From Rothia amarae (GTDB taxonomy: Bacteria; Actinomycetota; Actinomycetes; Actinomycetales; Micrococcaceae): a stretch of DNA of 64,000 nucleotides. The position numbers were made by a program, and so were the translations under genes. Positions 49,349 to 58,205 of this stretch are shown here, in pieces. The stretch's first letter is position 1. Each line of letters opens with the position of its first letter. The DNA lies in contig NZ_CP061538.1 of the NCBI RefSeq assembly GCF_014705945.2, positions 992,001-1,056,000 on the forward strand, in the 5' to 3' direction. Below the pieces are notes generated by a model. That model did not search any database and was not told the DNA's origin. It saw only the letters and a list, made by a program, of their open reading frames with translations.

Positions 49349-51985
49349 TTAGCGGGTATGCTGTAGGGCTTCTATGGGTGAAATTTTTGCGGCTTGTTGT
49401 GCGGGCGTAAGGGCTGCCAACCAGCTCAGCAAAATTGCAGTACATATCATTGCAAGAATCTCTATCCAGGGGAAAGAATACTTCACCGCTAAATCTTCAA
49501 CCGCTAAGATTTGCAATCCCATCGCACAGATAGAGACCCCCACCAGCGATCCAAGTACTGCCGCAACAAGAGAAATCATCAGGATTTCTGTTGAGATGAG
49601 TTGTTGAAGTCTTTGACTGGGCATTCCAATGGTTCGGAACAGAGCGTTATCTTGGGATCTTTGAATGGTGCTGAGAGTGGTTGAGTTTGCTACTCCTGCG
49701 CAGGAGATAAGAATGGTTGCAGCGAGCAAGATAAAGCATGCCATCAAGACTTTATTGAGGTTTTCTTCCATAGAATTCCTTTCAAGTGCACCACCGCTGA
49801 GGGCTTGAAAAGGAATCCCCAACGTCTGGGCGATGACATTCATATCTTCCTGAATCGCAGAGAAACCTGCACCGGGTGTTGTCTTGAAGAAAACCGTAGG
49901 ATAAACATTATTCTTTGAAAATAATTCTTGTGTGGGCTGACCTAGCTCCTGCTGGGTTTTCGAAGAAATGAGTGGAAATGGGATGTTTGCAGAGGTAAAC
50001 CTCACTGTGAAATTTGCATTCGATTCTGTTCCTTGCACCGAGATCTTTTCGCCATCGTGAACGTTATTTGCCTCAGCAAAATCCTTATTAATGACGATTG
50101 TATGAGTGTCTTGAAGTAACTCACTGACAACCGGTACGGTTTGTTGCAATTGAGTCCAGTCAGCCGCGTACGCCACTGGTAAGAAACCAGGTTGAGCTGG
50201 GGAATCTAATAGTAATGTACCTGCGGGGCTAACGACCTGGGCTGATTCAACCGTGGGAAGATTCTCTAACTGAATCACCTTTTGGGAAAGGTTTTGTACT
50301 TCCTTGCTGACTGAAGAGTAGGTGAGTGAGGGGGTTGTTCTATCTGGGCTCATGGTGGCTGTTAGCGAAACAGGTGACCATTCATCCAGCGCAGTGAAAA
50401 TTGTAGTTTTCATGGAGGAATACCCCATCAGCACCGCTCCTATCAGCACTGTGGATAAAAATATCATGCGCCCGGTAGCTGCAGTGCGTGTTGCCGAATG
50501 CACGGCGTTCTGAGAAGCCAAAGCACGATTTGAAAAGGGAGATGCTCCCCACCGGAAAATCTGAATAATCCAGCGAAGGATGAGGGGGAAGAGCAACACC
50601 CATCCCAGCATCAGGGAAAAACAACCTGCGAGAATCAATAGTGTTTGGTCGCTGATATTTCCACCTACAAATACCCCGGTTCCTAATATGCTGAGTAGTA
50701 ATCCCAAGAGTGCCACGCGAGGCGAGATAGCTCGTTCAGAACCGCGAGCACTCACAGAAGTAAACATCGCCAAGGGAGAGATCTTGAAGACTTTCCAGGT
50801 GGGCAGCAAATTTGCTAGAAGTGTCATCGAAACCCCTACCAAAAACCCGATGAGTCCAGCACTGGTGGAGAAATCAATGGTGAAATCTTGAAAAACCTTG
50901 CTGAGGCAAAATGCTAAAACATAGGCCAGTGAAACCCCTACTGCTGAGAACACTGCACCTAATATCAGACTTTCGAGCATAAGAAGCCAAAATACAGTGA
51001 TGCTGGATGCCCCCAACGTACGGAGTAGAGCTAGCTGAGGAACTCGTTGAGCTACCAAAGCATGAAAAGTATTGGCAATTACAAAGGCAGACATCAATAA
51101 AGCTAATCCACCAAAGACGAGCAACACATACAGTTGGACGTTGACGCCCTGGCTCTGGTTGCGTACTGCTTGTTGGATTTGAGCCTCAACTGATGAAAGT
51201 ACCGGACGTTGCTTAGACTCAATATTTGCCCATAAGGAGTTAAGTACTTCGGCAGATTTATCGTGTGGATCCTGTAGCTCAAGAAGAACCTGACGCGCTC
51301 CAGAGACATTTCTTGACCCAGCGCTATCAAGGGCCAAATCATCTAGATTCTTTTGGAGAGCTGAACCGCCTTCGAATACTGACCGAGCTGCAGAGGAATT
51401 AGGTTGCTTTACCTGAAAGATACCCACGATTGTTCGTTCGGAATCTTTCACTTCCCCTGTTTCAGAATTGAGCGCAAGGTCAGTCATTGGAAAATGATTG
51501 CCTACCATCAGCCCGTATTCTTCAGCGGTTTGGGAGGAAACCAAAACCTCATTGGAAGCAGTAGGCGCACGTCCATCAATAGACCAGGGAAATATTGAGG
51601 AATCTTCAGGAAAATTGGAACGCGTCATGATTGCAGTCTTATTTTCTACCAGTTGCAGGCTTTCTTCTCGTTTATAGAGAGGCCAACTTGATTTCACCAC
51701 TGGTGAATCAGCAATATCTCGGAGTACTTGCTCCGACAGAAAATCCTCGCCTTTATCAGTGTCCCCATAAAAACTTCCCGGCGCTTGAGCTACATAATCG
51801 GAATTTTTATAGAGAGAAGTTGCATCTTCTTCAAGAGCTGCAGTTGTAGATTGATTGACAATAAAAATCCCCGTCAGAAAAAGAACAGCCAGAGTAATGC
51901 CTAACGCGGTCAAAGATAGTTTCGAGCGCTCGCTGACGAGCTGCGATACAGCTACGGTTCTCAATGAAGTAACTTGTGATTTCAC
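49349..51985 (-). CDS. FtsX/MacB-type ABC transporter permease
   Basis: The 878-residue product has an N-terminal membrane helix, a large extracytoplasmic domain, then two FtsX-like membrane blocks (VLLVFGGLALLMSAFVIANTFHALVAQRVPQ-like first block; C-terminal LSTIQRSQDNALFRTIGMPSQRL and PTPAQQAAKISPIEALQ-like end), about ten membrane segments in all. Such two-block permeases move peptides or lipids. The start overlaps the stop of the ATPase gene by four bases. Its partner is the preceding ATPase. Confidence 0.92.
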   Translation of the reverse strand: MKSQVTSLRTVAVSQLVSERSKLSLTALGITLAVLFLTGIFIVNQSTTAALEEDATSLYKNSDYVAQAPGSFYGDTDKGEDFLSEQVLRDIADSPVVKSSWPLYKREESLQLVENKTAIMTRSNFPEDSSIFPWSIDGRAPTASNEVLVSSQTAEEYGLMVGNHFPMTDLALNSETGEVKDSERTIVGIFQVKQPNSSAARSVFEGGSALQKNLDDLALDSAGSRNVSGARQVLLELQDPHDKSAEVLNSLWANIESKQRPVLSSVEAQIQQAVRNQSQGVNVQLYVLLVFGGLALLMSAFVIANTFHALVAQRVPQLALLRTLGASSITVFWLLMLESLILGAVFSAVGVSLAYVLAFCLSKVFQDFTIDFSTSAGLIGFLVGVSMTLLANLLPTWKVFKISPLAMFTSVSARGSERAISPRVALLGLLLSILGTGVFVGGNISDQTLLILAGCFSLMLGWVLLFPLILRWIIQIFRWGASPFSNRALASQNAVHSATRTAATGRMIFLSTVLIGAVLMGYSSMKTTIFTALDEWSPVSLTATMSPDRTTPSLTYSSVSKEVQNLSQKVIQLENLPTVESAQVVSPAGTLLLDSPAQPGFLPVAYAADWTQLQQTVPVVSELLQDTHTIVINKDFAEANNVHDGEKISVQGTESNANFTVRFTSANIPFPLISSKTQQELGQPTQELFSKNNVYPTVFFKTTPGAGFSAIQEDMNVIAQTLGIPFQALSGGALERNSMEENLNKVLMACFILLAATILISCAGVANSTTLSTIQRSQDNALFRTIGMPSQRLQQLISTEILMISLVAAVLGSLVGVSICAMGLQILAVEDLAVKYSFPWIEILAMICTAILLSWLAALTPAQQAAKISPIEALQHTR

Positions 51986-52782
51986 TGTTCTTCTCCCAAC
52001 TCGGTAAGAGCGTCCAGCACGGATTCTCGGGTGGGATTATCAACCTGGTTGACCAGCGCGCCGTCCTTCATCAGCACTACACAATCTGCGTAGGAGGCAG
52101 CTTGAGGGTCATGGGTCACCATAAGAATGGTTTGCCCATATTTCTGACTAGCCTCTCGGAGAAGTTCAAGAACTTCTCGGCTTGAATGAGTATCAAGATT
52201 TCCTGTGGGTTCGTCTGCAAAGACAACGGCAGGGCGGGTAAGTAGTGCTCTGCAGATAGCAACGCGCTGCTGTTGCCCACCTGATAATTCTGCAGGTTTA
52301 TGGGCGAGTCGCTCACTGAGCCCCAGCGAACGAATGAGTTGATTCTTCCAGAGAGTGTCAACGCTTTGTCCAGATAATCCTGCTGGCAACTCGATATTCT
52401 GCTCAGCGGTCAGAGTGGGAATGAGATTGAATGCCTGAAAAATGAAGCCAATCTTTTCGCTACGAAACCGGGACAGTTCCGCATCTTTCTTACCGTACAG
52501 TTCGTTGCCATCAATCATTATTGATGTTTTGGTATCTTCATCAGCAGTATCAAGGGTGGAAAGCACATGAAGGAGGGTAGATTTACCTGAACCAGAAGCT
52601 CCCATGATGGCGGTAAATTGCCCTTGTGGGAAGGCAACATCGAGATTGTTGAGAACCCGAACGTTATTTCCGCTAGCTCCATAGGTTTTACTGAGATTCT
52701 TTGCCACCACGGAATATTCAACGGACTGAGGAATTGAACTAGGGGGACGAGAGGAGAAGTCTGAAGATGAGTGAGCTGTCAT
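51982..52782 (-). CDS. MacB/LolD-type ABC transporter ATP-binding protein
   Basis: The 266-residue product has Walker A MGASGSGKSTLLHVLSTLD, Q-loop RSEKIGFIFQAFNLIPTLTA, signature ELSGGQQQRVAICRALL and Walker B AVVFADEPTGNLDT; the GNLD ending and FNLIP are usual for MacB-family ATPases. No ribosome site; CATTAT lies seven bases before the ATG. Upstream at 52862-52877 is the dyad shared with the kinase gene. It forms one exporter with the overlapping permease gene. Confidence 0.95.
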   Translation of the reverse strand: MTAHSSSDFSSRPPSSIPQSVEYSVVAKNLSKTYGASGNNVRVLNNLDVAFPQGQFTAIMGASGSGKSTLLHVLSTLDTADEDTKTSIMIDGNELYGKKDAELSRFRSEKIGFIFQAFNLIPTLTAEQNIELPAGLSGQSVDTLWKNQLIRSLGLSERLAHKPAELSGGQQQRVAICRALLTRPAVVFADEPTGNLDTHSSREVLELLREASQKYGQTILMVTHDPQAASYADCVVLMKDGALVNQVDNPTRESVLDALTELGEEQ

Positions 52783-52861
52783 ACTTTTAATAATGAACTA
52801 GCTGGTCAGGGAACACATCGCACTCTAGTCTGAAGCTTAAGGTTTAAATATTTTTTGAAAG

Positions 52862-52877
52862 TCATTCTCTAGTATGA
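52862..52877. promoter_or_regulatory. Dyad TCATTC-TCTA-GTATGA upstream of the ABC operon
   Basis: It matches the dyad at 54958-54973 upstream of the kinase gene at 13 of 16 positions, including both outer arms. It lies 67 bases beyond the candidate -10 (52790-52795). Best explained as a binding site for the response regulator encoded next to it (inference). Confidence 0.55.
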
Positions 52878-52894
52878 TGACGGCCTCTCTCTGG

Positions 52895-53584
52895 CTAGTT
52901 TTTCATCAGCCCAGCTTCATACGCCATAACCACAGCTTGTACTCTGTCCCGAGCTCCCAGCTTGGCAAGGATATGTGAAACATGTGTTTTAACGGTTGCT
53001 TCACTCAGAAACAGAAATTCACAGAGCTCCTTATTTGTCATGCCCCGTGCCATGAGTAGCAGAAGCTCATGTTCTCGACCGGTGAGTGAAGCAATACGCT
53101 CCAAATGAGGGGTCGTGGTGCTATCTGACGGCTTGGTTATTAGGGGTACCATTTTCTCCATGAGCCGTTTGGTTGCGGATGGGGCAATGACGCCGTCGCC
53201 CCGGTGAACTGTGCGTATAGCGGTGAGTAGTTCTTCCGGTGGAGCATCCTTGAGGAGAAAACCACTTGCTCCCAGACGGATCGCCTCAAAGACATAGTCG
53301 TCTATATCAAAAGTAGTCAGCATAATAATTCTGGCGCGGGTTGAGCTCCGGAGAATATGCGCGGTAGCTTCCAGCCCATTCATCTGGGGCATTCGAACGT
53401 CCATCATTACAATGTGGGGCTCACGATTCTCCTGCTGTAATTGGAGAAACTGAGAAAGGGCATCCTCGCCGTCGGAAGCTTCAGCTACAACGTGGAAATC
53501 CGGTTGAGAATTAATGAGCATGCTAAGCCCATTTCGTACCAAGAACTGGTCATCAACGAGCATAATTTTCAAGGAATCATTCAT
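52895..53584 (-). CDS. NarL/LuxR-type response regulator
   Basis: The 229-residue product has a receiver domain with DD at 11-12, phospho-acceptor Asp62 (IVMMDVRMPQMNG) and Lys110 (FLLKDAPPEE), and a C-terminal LuxR-type helix-turn-helix (TGREHELLLLMARGMTNKEL to TVKTHVSHILAKL). It lies 39 bases after the histidine kinase gene and is its cognate partner. Confidence 0.95.
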   Translation of the reverse strand: MNDSLKIMLVDDQFLVRNGLSMLINSQPDFHVVAEASDGEDALSQFLQLQQENREPHIVMMDVRMPQMNGLEATAHILRSSTRARIIMLTTFDIDDYVFEAIRLGASGFLLKDAPPEELLTAIRTVHRGDGVIAPSATKRLMEKMVPLITKPSDSTTTPHLERIASLTGREHELLLLMARGMTNKELCEFLFLSEATVKTHVSHILAKLGARDRVQAVVMAYEAGLMKN

Positions 53585-53623
53585 GGGTGAACCTCTTTGC
53601 CTTTAATAAAATCAGTTTCTTCA

Positions 53624-54895
53624 TTACCGAATGAGAGTTGGAATAGTTGCCTCCAAGACGAATCCGCCGTCTGCGAGCTCACCGTAATGCAGGGTGCCCT
53701 GATACAAATTGATTCTCTCTCGCATGCCCAAGAGACCCCGGCGGGATCCTGGTAGCGATTCATCGGTTTGGGCTGGAGGTGAATTTTTAATACGTATTGT
53801 CAACGACTCATGGTAAGCGGAGAGCGTCACCTCAACTTTGTCTGCTGATGCCGCATGTTTTCTGATATTCGTCAATGATTCTTGAACCACTCGGTAGGCA
53901 ACCAATTCGGCTCCTGAGGGGAGAAGGTCAGCAATTTCTGATTCACTGATGGTATCGCTAAATGCCACGTTGAATCCGGCAGCTCGCATCTGTTCTATTA
54001 ATTGGGGAATATTTCTCAGGGCTGGCAATGGCTCCAATCTCGTTCCCTCAGTGGTTCTCAGAACTCCAAGAAGTTGACGCATTTGCCCCAATGATTCTCG
54101 AGCCGTGGAAGAAATCGTTTCAAGGGCGCGGATCTCTACGGATTCGGTCGGCGGATAGGATGAAATCTTCTGAGTTTCTTCTGAGTTGGAAGAAGTCGTG
54201 GATTCAGCCTGAGCTGCGTATCGTGCTCCATCTGCCTGGGTAATAATGCTCGATAACGAGTGCGCTACGATATCGTGCATTTCGCGTGCGATGCGAGCAC
54301 GTTCGTCTTGCGCTGCCAACTGTCTTTCTTGTTCTCGCTCGTACTCCAGCTGTCTGGTTCTTTCTTCTAGCTGCAGTTGCCGTATTTCGCTCAGTCGCAA
54401 AGTATTTCCTACCAGCCAGGGTATGAGTACTAATGCCAGACAAACAAAAGTTCCTACTGCGGTAAAGAGAATGTGCTCTAGCGGCGTCCATCCATAGCCG
54501 TTGACGAGTTTCAAGAGGGTTAGACCGCCCAGGAATGAAGCAAGAATTGCTCCCGCTAAAATAAGACGGCGTTGCTTGAGTCGACCATGTCTGGCGAAAT
54601 GGTAGACCATGACGGGCGCTGGCCACCAGGTCGTAAAAACGGGATAGGCGAGAAACATCGAGAATGCCATGGAAAACACCACTGCTATGAGCGCGAGTTT
54701 AGCCCTGCTGTACCGGAAATATAAGGCAGTAGTTGCAACGAAAAATAGGGCAACGCCCCACACCGTTTGGTTGGTAGAAGCGACGATGGCAAATGCCGGG
54801 GGCATGGTAAGACACTGCATGACAGCGATGAACACTGCATTCAGGGCAGTACGATGGCGGTAGAAAAAATCAGAGCGAAGGGCAGGACTCGACAC
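53624..54895 (-). CDS. HisKA_3-type sensor histidine kinase
   Basis: The 423-residue product has about five or six membrane segments in the first 165 residues and almost no external domain, so it may sense the membrane or its ABC partner. The kinase part has EERARIAREMHDIVAHSLSSI (phospho-His in the HisKA_3 box), a poorly conserved N/G region, and SLPGSRRGLLGMRERINLY near the end. GTG 54895 is six bases after TAGACT, so it is probably leaderless; the first start of the operon. Confidence 0.92.
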   Translation of the reverse strand: MSSPALRSDFFYRHRTALNAVFIAVMQCLTMPPAFAIVASTNQTVWGVALFFVATTALYFRYSRAKLALIAVVFSMAFSMFLAYPVFTTWWPAPVMVYHFARHGRLKQRRLILAGAILASFLGGLTLLKLVNGYGWTPLEHILFTAVGTFVCLALVLIPWLVGNTLRLSEIRQLQLEERTRQLEYEREQERQLAAQDERARIAREMHDIVAHSLSSIITQADGARYAAQAESTTSSNSEETQKISSYPPTESVEIRALETISSTARESLGQMRQLLGVLRTTEGTRLEPLPALRNIPQLIEQMRAAGFNVAFSDTISESEIADLLPSGAELVAYRVVQESLTNIRKHAASADKVEVTLSAYHESLTIRIKNSPPAQTDESLPGSRRGLLGMRERINLYQGTLHYGELADGGFVLEATIPTLIR

Positions 54896-54901
54896 CTCTC
54901 T

Positions 54902-54907
54902 AGTCTA
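54902..54907 (-). promoter_or_regulatory. -10 hexamer TAGACT, leaderless start for the kinase gene
   Basis: TAGACT, six bases AGAGAG, then the GTG start codon on the minus strand. Confidence 0.5.
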
Positions 54908-54956
54908 GGAAAACGCTTAAGGTGAAAAGACGGGACACTACGCCAAATACAAAAAG

Positions 54957-54982
54957 TTCATACTCGGGTATGAATATTCATA
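54957..54982. promoter_or_regulatory. Triple half-site operator TTCATA/TATGAA upstream of the kinase and leuB
   Basis: TTCATAC-TCGG-GTATGAA (54957-54974) is a perfect 7-bp dyad. Its right arm is shared with a second perfect palindrome, TATGAATATTCATA (54969-54982). The two centres are 10 bases (one turn) apart, and the block lies between divergent kinase and leuB starts. Confidence 0.6.
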
Positions 54983-55030
54983 TGGTGAGACGCCTCTGCT
55001 CGGAAGTGTCAACGCTAATCGACCGCGTAT

Positions 55031-55036
55031 TAATGT
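55031..55036 (+). promoter_or_regulatory. -10 hexamer TAATGT, leaderless start for leuB
   Basis: TAATGT, six bases GGAAAC, then the ATG. The GGAA in the gap could also act as a weak ribosome site. Confidence 0.35.
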
Positions 55037-55042
55037 GGAAAC

Positions 55043-56107
55043 ATGACTGACTCTCGAACACTCAATCTTGCGATTATTCCCGGTGATGGTATTGGTCCCG
55101 AAGTTGTGGCTGAAGCCGTCAAGGTGCTGGACGCCGTCGCCTCTCGGCAGGGATTCAGCATCCAGAAAAAACACTATGCCTTGGGGGCAGAACACTGGCT
55201 GGAAACGGGGGAGACCCTCAGCGACGAAGTGCTCAATCAACTGAAAGACCACGATGCAATCCTCTTTGGTGCGGTAGGAGCTGACCCTCGCTCATCCACC
55301 ATTCCTTCTGGTTTGATTGAGCGTGAAATTTTGCTGAAGCTTCGTTTTGCTTTCGATCACTTCATCAATCTACGCCCCTCCCGGCTTTTCCCCGGCGCTG
55401 TTTCTCCTCTAAGCAACCCCGGTGATATCGATTTCGTGGTCGTCCGTGAAGGCACTGAAGGCCCCTATGCAGGTAACGGGGGAGCGCTGCGCCAGGGCAC
55501 GGAAGCAGAAATCGCCACCGAAGTTTCGGTCAACACCGCTTATGGCGTGGAGCGTCTCATCCGCTACGCCTTCGAACTGGCGAATTCGCGGGCGCGAAAG
55601 AAGCTCACCCTGATTCATAAGACCAATGTGTTGACCAATTCAGGTCAGCTTTATACCCGCATCTTCGATCGGGTGGCCGCAGAGTATCCCGAGGTCAGCA
55701 CCGATTATTGCCATATTGATGCGGCGACCATCTACCTGACTACCGAGCCTTCCCGCTTTGACGTTATCGTGACCGATAATCTGTTTGGGGACATCCTGAC
55801 CGATCAGGCAGGTGCTGTCACCGGAGGAATAGGTCTCGCTGCCTGCGGCAATATCAATGCCAGCCGCCAATTTCCCTCCATGTTTGAGCCGGTTCACGGG
55901 TCAGCACCCGATATCGCGGGTCAAGAGAAAGCGAACCCCATTGCCTCCATCCTTGCCTCTGCCATGTTGTTGCGCCATGTTGGTGAAGAAGAGAGCGCGC
56001 AGATAATTGAAGCTGCCGTGGAAAAAGATCTGAAAGAAAACGCTACTCACGAGCGAACCACCGGCGATATCGGCTCAAGCATCGTTACATTGGTAGAGAA
56101 CGCCTAA
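55043..56107 (+). CDS. leuB: 3-Isopropylmalate dehydrogenase
   Basis: Third step of leucine synthesis, NAD and Mg dependent. The 354-residue product has [21 protein letters not shown], the substrate-site [38 protein letters not shown] with the metal-binding Asps, and [21 protein letters not shown]. It is followed by ilvE after 13 bases, so both are probably one unit. Confidence 0.97.
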   Translation: MTDSRTLNLAIIPGDGIGPEVVAEAVKVLDAVASRQGFSIQKKHYALGAEHWLETGETLSDEVLNQLKDHDAILFGAVGADPRSSTIPSGLIEREILLKLRFAFDHFINLRPSRLFPGAVSPLSNPGDIDFVVVREGTEGPYAGNGGALRQGTEAEIATEVSVNTAYGVERLIRYAFELANSRARKKLTLIHKTNVLTNSGQLYTRIFDRVAAEYPEVSTDYCHIDAATIYLTTEPSRFDVIVTDNLFGDILTDQAGAVTGGIGLAACGNINASRQFPSMFEPVHGSAPDIAGQEKANPIASILASAMLLRHVGEEESAQIIEAAVEKDLKENATHERTTGDIGSSIVTLVENA

Positions 56108-56120
56108 GAGGAGATTGAAT

Positions 56121-57218
56121 ATGACTCACGAATTTACTATCACCAAAAATCCCAATCCGGCATCAGAAGAGAAGCTGGCAGAAGTTTTTGCGAATCCAGG
56201 TTTCGGCAACCACTTTACTGACCACATGATTACTATCGAGTGGAATGGCAATTATGAGGACGGCGGCGAATGGTCGAACGCTCAGGTAGTGCCCTATGGA
56301 CCGCTTTCGCTGGATCCAGCTGCCGCAGTTTTCCATTACGGCCAGGAAATTTTTGAGGGTATCAAAGCGTACCGTCACAGCGACGGGAGCGTCTATACCT
56401 TCCGTGCCGAGGAGAACGCACGACGTCTAAACCAGTCCGCTCGTCGTCTGGCTCTGCCTGAACTACCTGAAGAACTCTTTGTGGAGGCACTCAAACAGCT
56501 GGTATCTATTGACGAGCGTTGGGTTCCTAACGGGGAGGGCGAGGCACTCTACCTTCGCCCCTTTATGATCGCTACCGAAGCGTACCTGGGTGTGCGCCCG
56601 GCGCATCAGGTAAAGTTCCTCGTTATTGCTTCACCTGCGGGTAACTATTTTGGTTCCCCCGAGCCAGTTGATATTTGGCTCTCCACCAAGTATGCGCGTG
56701 CTGGCGTGGGCGGAACCGGTTTCGCAAAGTGCGGTGGTAACTATGCCGCTGCGATGATGGGTCAAATTGAAGCTGAAGAACACGGTTGCAAGCAAGTAAT
56801 CTTCAAAGATCCCAACCGCGACGACGCCATTGAGGAGCTGGGCGGAATGAACGTTTTCTTTGTCTTCGGCAAAGAAAACAAGATTGTGACTCCTGAGCTC
56901 ACCGGTACGATTCTCAGCGGCATCACCCGTAAGTCTCTGTTGCAGCTGGCTAAGGATCGCGGGCTCACCGTGGAGGAGCGTAAATTTACGCTGGCGGAGT
57001 GGAAGGACGCCGCAGCATCCGGTGATCTGACCGAAGTTGCCGCGTGCGGTACTGCCGCAGTGGTGGCGCCTTTTGGCACTTTGAAGGCTGAAGATTTCGA
57101 GATTCCCGCTGTGTCCGAGGGCTTCGGTGAGATTTCTAAATCTCTCCGTGACGAGTTGGTGGGAATCCAGACCGGTGCGGTGGAAGATCCGCACGGATGG
57201 CTGACTAAGCTGGTCTAA
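56121..57218 (+). CDS. ilvE: Branched-chain amino acid aminotransferase
   Basis: Last step to valine, leucine and isoleucine with PLP. The 365-residue product has VPYGPLSLDPAAAVFHYGQEIFEGIKAY, RPFMIATEAYLGVRP, and the PLP lysine in GTGFAKCGGNYAAAM, then LTGTILSGITRKSLLQLA. ATG 56121 with AAGAGGAGA upstream is taken; a TTG six bases earlier is possible but unlikely. Confidence 0.96.
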   Translation: MTHEFTITKNPNPASEEKLAEVFANPGFGNHFTDHMITIEWNGNYEDGGEWSNAQVVPYGPLSLDPAAAVFHYGQEIFEGIKAYRHSDGSVYTFRAEENARRLNQSARRLALPELPEELFVEALKQLVSIDERWVPNGEGEALYLRPFMIATEAYLGVRPAHQVKFLVIASPAGNYFGSPEPVDIWLSTKYARAGVGGTGFAKCGGNYAAAMMGQIEAEEHGCKQVIFKDPNRDDAIEELGGMNVFFVFGKENKIVTPELTGTILSGITRKSLLQLAKDRGLTVEERKFTLAEWKDAAASGDLTEVAACGTAAVVAPFGTLKAEDFEIPAVSEGFGEISKSLRDELVGIQTGAVEDPHGWLTKLV

Positions 57219-57227
57219 TTTTTCTCG

Positions 57228-57268
57228 AAAACGGGGGAGGGGCGCGTGTGCCTTCTTCCCCGTTTTTT
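57228..57268 (+). terminator. Terminator after ilvE
   Basis: AAAACGGGG (57228-57236) pairs with CCCCGTTTT near 57258-57266, and a run of six T follows. The loop is long. Confidence 0.8.
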
Positions 57269-57365
57269 GCACTGTGGCATCATGGGAGGAAAAACCAGCG
57301 TGTGAATTTGCATCGATTCGGGGAGCTGTTGAGCATTCCACGGTGCACCCTCACGCTTCACGCGG

Positions 57366-57371
57366 TAGCCT
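57366..57371 (+). promoter_or_regulatory. -10 hexamer TAGCCT, leaderless start for the FAH gene
   Basis: TAGCCT, six bases AGTGGT, then the ATG; no ribosome site. Confidence 0.4.
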
Positions 57372-57377
57372 AGTGGT

Positions 57378-58151
57378 ATGCGAATTGCTCGATTTACTGT
57401 AGAAGATCAACTTCATTTTGGCCTGGTTGAAGGCGGGGACGGCGAAGAGACGCTGACCGTTCTTGCTGGGGACCCTTTTTATATGGGGGTTCAACAGACT
57501 GAAAAAACATATAAGTTGGACGAAGTCCGTTTGCTTTCACCGATTATTCCTCGCTCCAAGGTGATTGGTGTAGCCCGCAACTGGAACGATCACGCTTCTG
57601 AGCTGGGCAATGAGGCCCCGACTAGCCCGCAGTACTTTATCAAGCCCAACACCTCGGTGGTTGGTCCCGGCGATCCGATTAGCTTGCCTGAATGGTCCGA
57701 GGAAGTTTCCTTCGAGGGCGAGCTCGCGGTAGTGATTGGTCGGATTGCTAAGTCTGTGCCTGTTGAGCGCGTGGATGAAATCATCTTCGGCTACACGGTG
57801 GCCAACGATTTGACTGCCCGCGACGCGCAGAGAACCGACTTGCAGTGGACTCGCGCCAAGGGCTTTGACGGTGCGTGCCCGCTGGGTCCGTGGATTCAGA
57901 CTGAACTGGATACCGATGATTTGGAAATCAAAACCTGGGTGGACGGTGACCTCAAGCAAGATGGCACTACCTCAGACATGATTTTCTCTGTAGCTGAGCT
58001 GGTAGCGGCAATCTCCGAAGGCTTCACCCTGCTGCCCGGCGACGTCATTCTGACCGGCACTCCCGCAGGCGTTGGGCTGCTCAAACCCGGTAACGAGGTG
58101 GAGATTGAGGTCGAGGGAATCGGCGCTCTGGTCAACACCATTCGCGGCTAA
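57378..58151 (+). CDS. Fumarylacetoacetate hydrolase (FAH) family protein
   Basis: The 257-residue product has the FAH core: KVIGVARNWNDHASELGN, FEGELAVVIGRIAKSV (with metal-binding Glu), YTVANDLTARDAQRTDLQWTRAKGFDGACPLG and GDVILTGTPAGVGLLKPG. The family includes hydrolases, decarboxylases and isomerases in aromatic degradation and oxaloacetate decarboxylases. Which reaction cannot be told. It is usually upstream of gltX in Actinobacteria, as here (54 bases). Confidence 0.92.
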   Translation: MRIARFTVEDQLHFGLVEGGDGEETLTVLAGDPFYMGVQQTEKTYKLDEVRLLSPIIPRSKVIGVARNWNDHASELGNEAPTSPQYFIKPNTSVVGPGDPISLPEWSEEVSFEGELAVVIGRIAKSVPVERVDEIIFGYTVANDLTARDAQRTDLQWTRAKGFDGACPLGPWIQTELDTDDLEIKTWVDGDLKQDGTTSDMIFSVAELVAAISEGFTLLPGDVILTGTPAGVGLLKPGNEVEIEVEGIGALVNTIRG

Positions 58152-58205
58152 GTCCGCCCCTTCAAATTTTTATTCAACCTAAAGAAAGAGTCGTGATTTT
58201 TCGGT

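Noticed and set aside
56631-57341. Minus-strand frame of 236 codons opposite ilvE
   Set aside because: ilvE is intact on the plus strand; the opposite frame is a by-product of its codon use.
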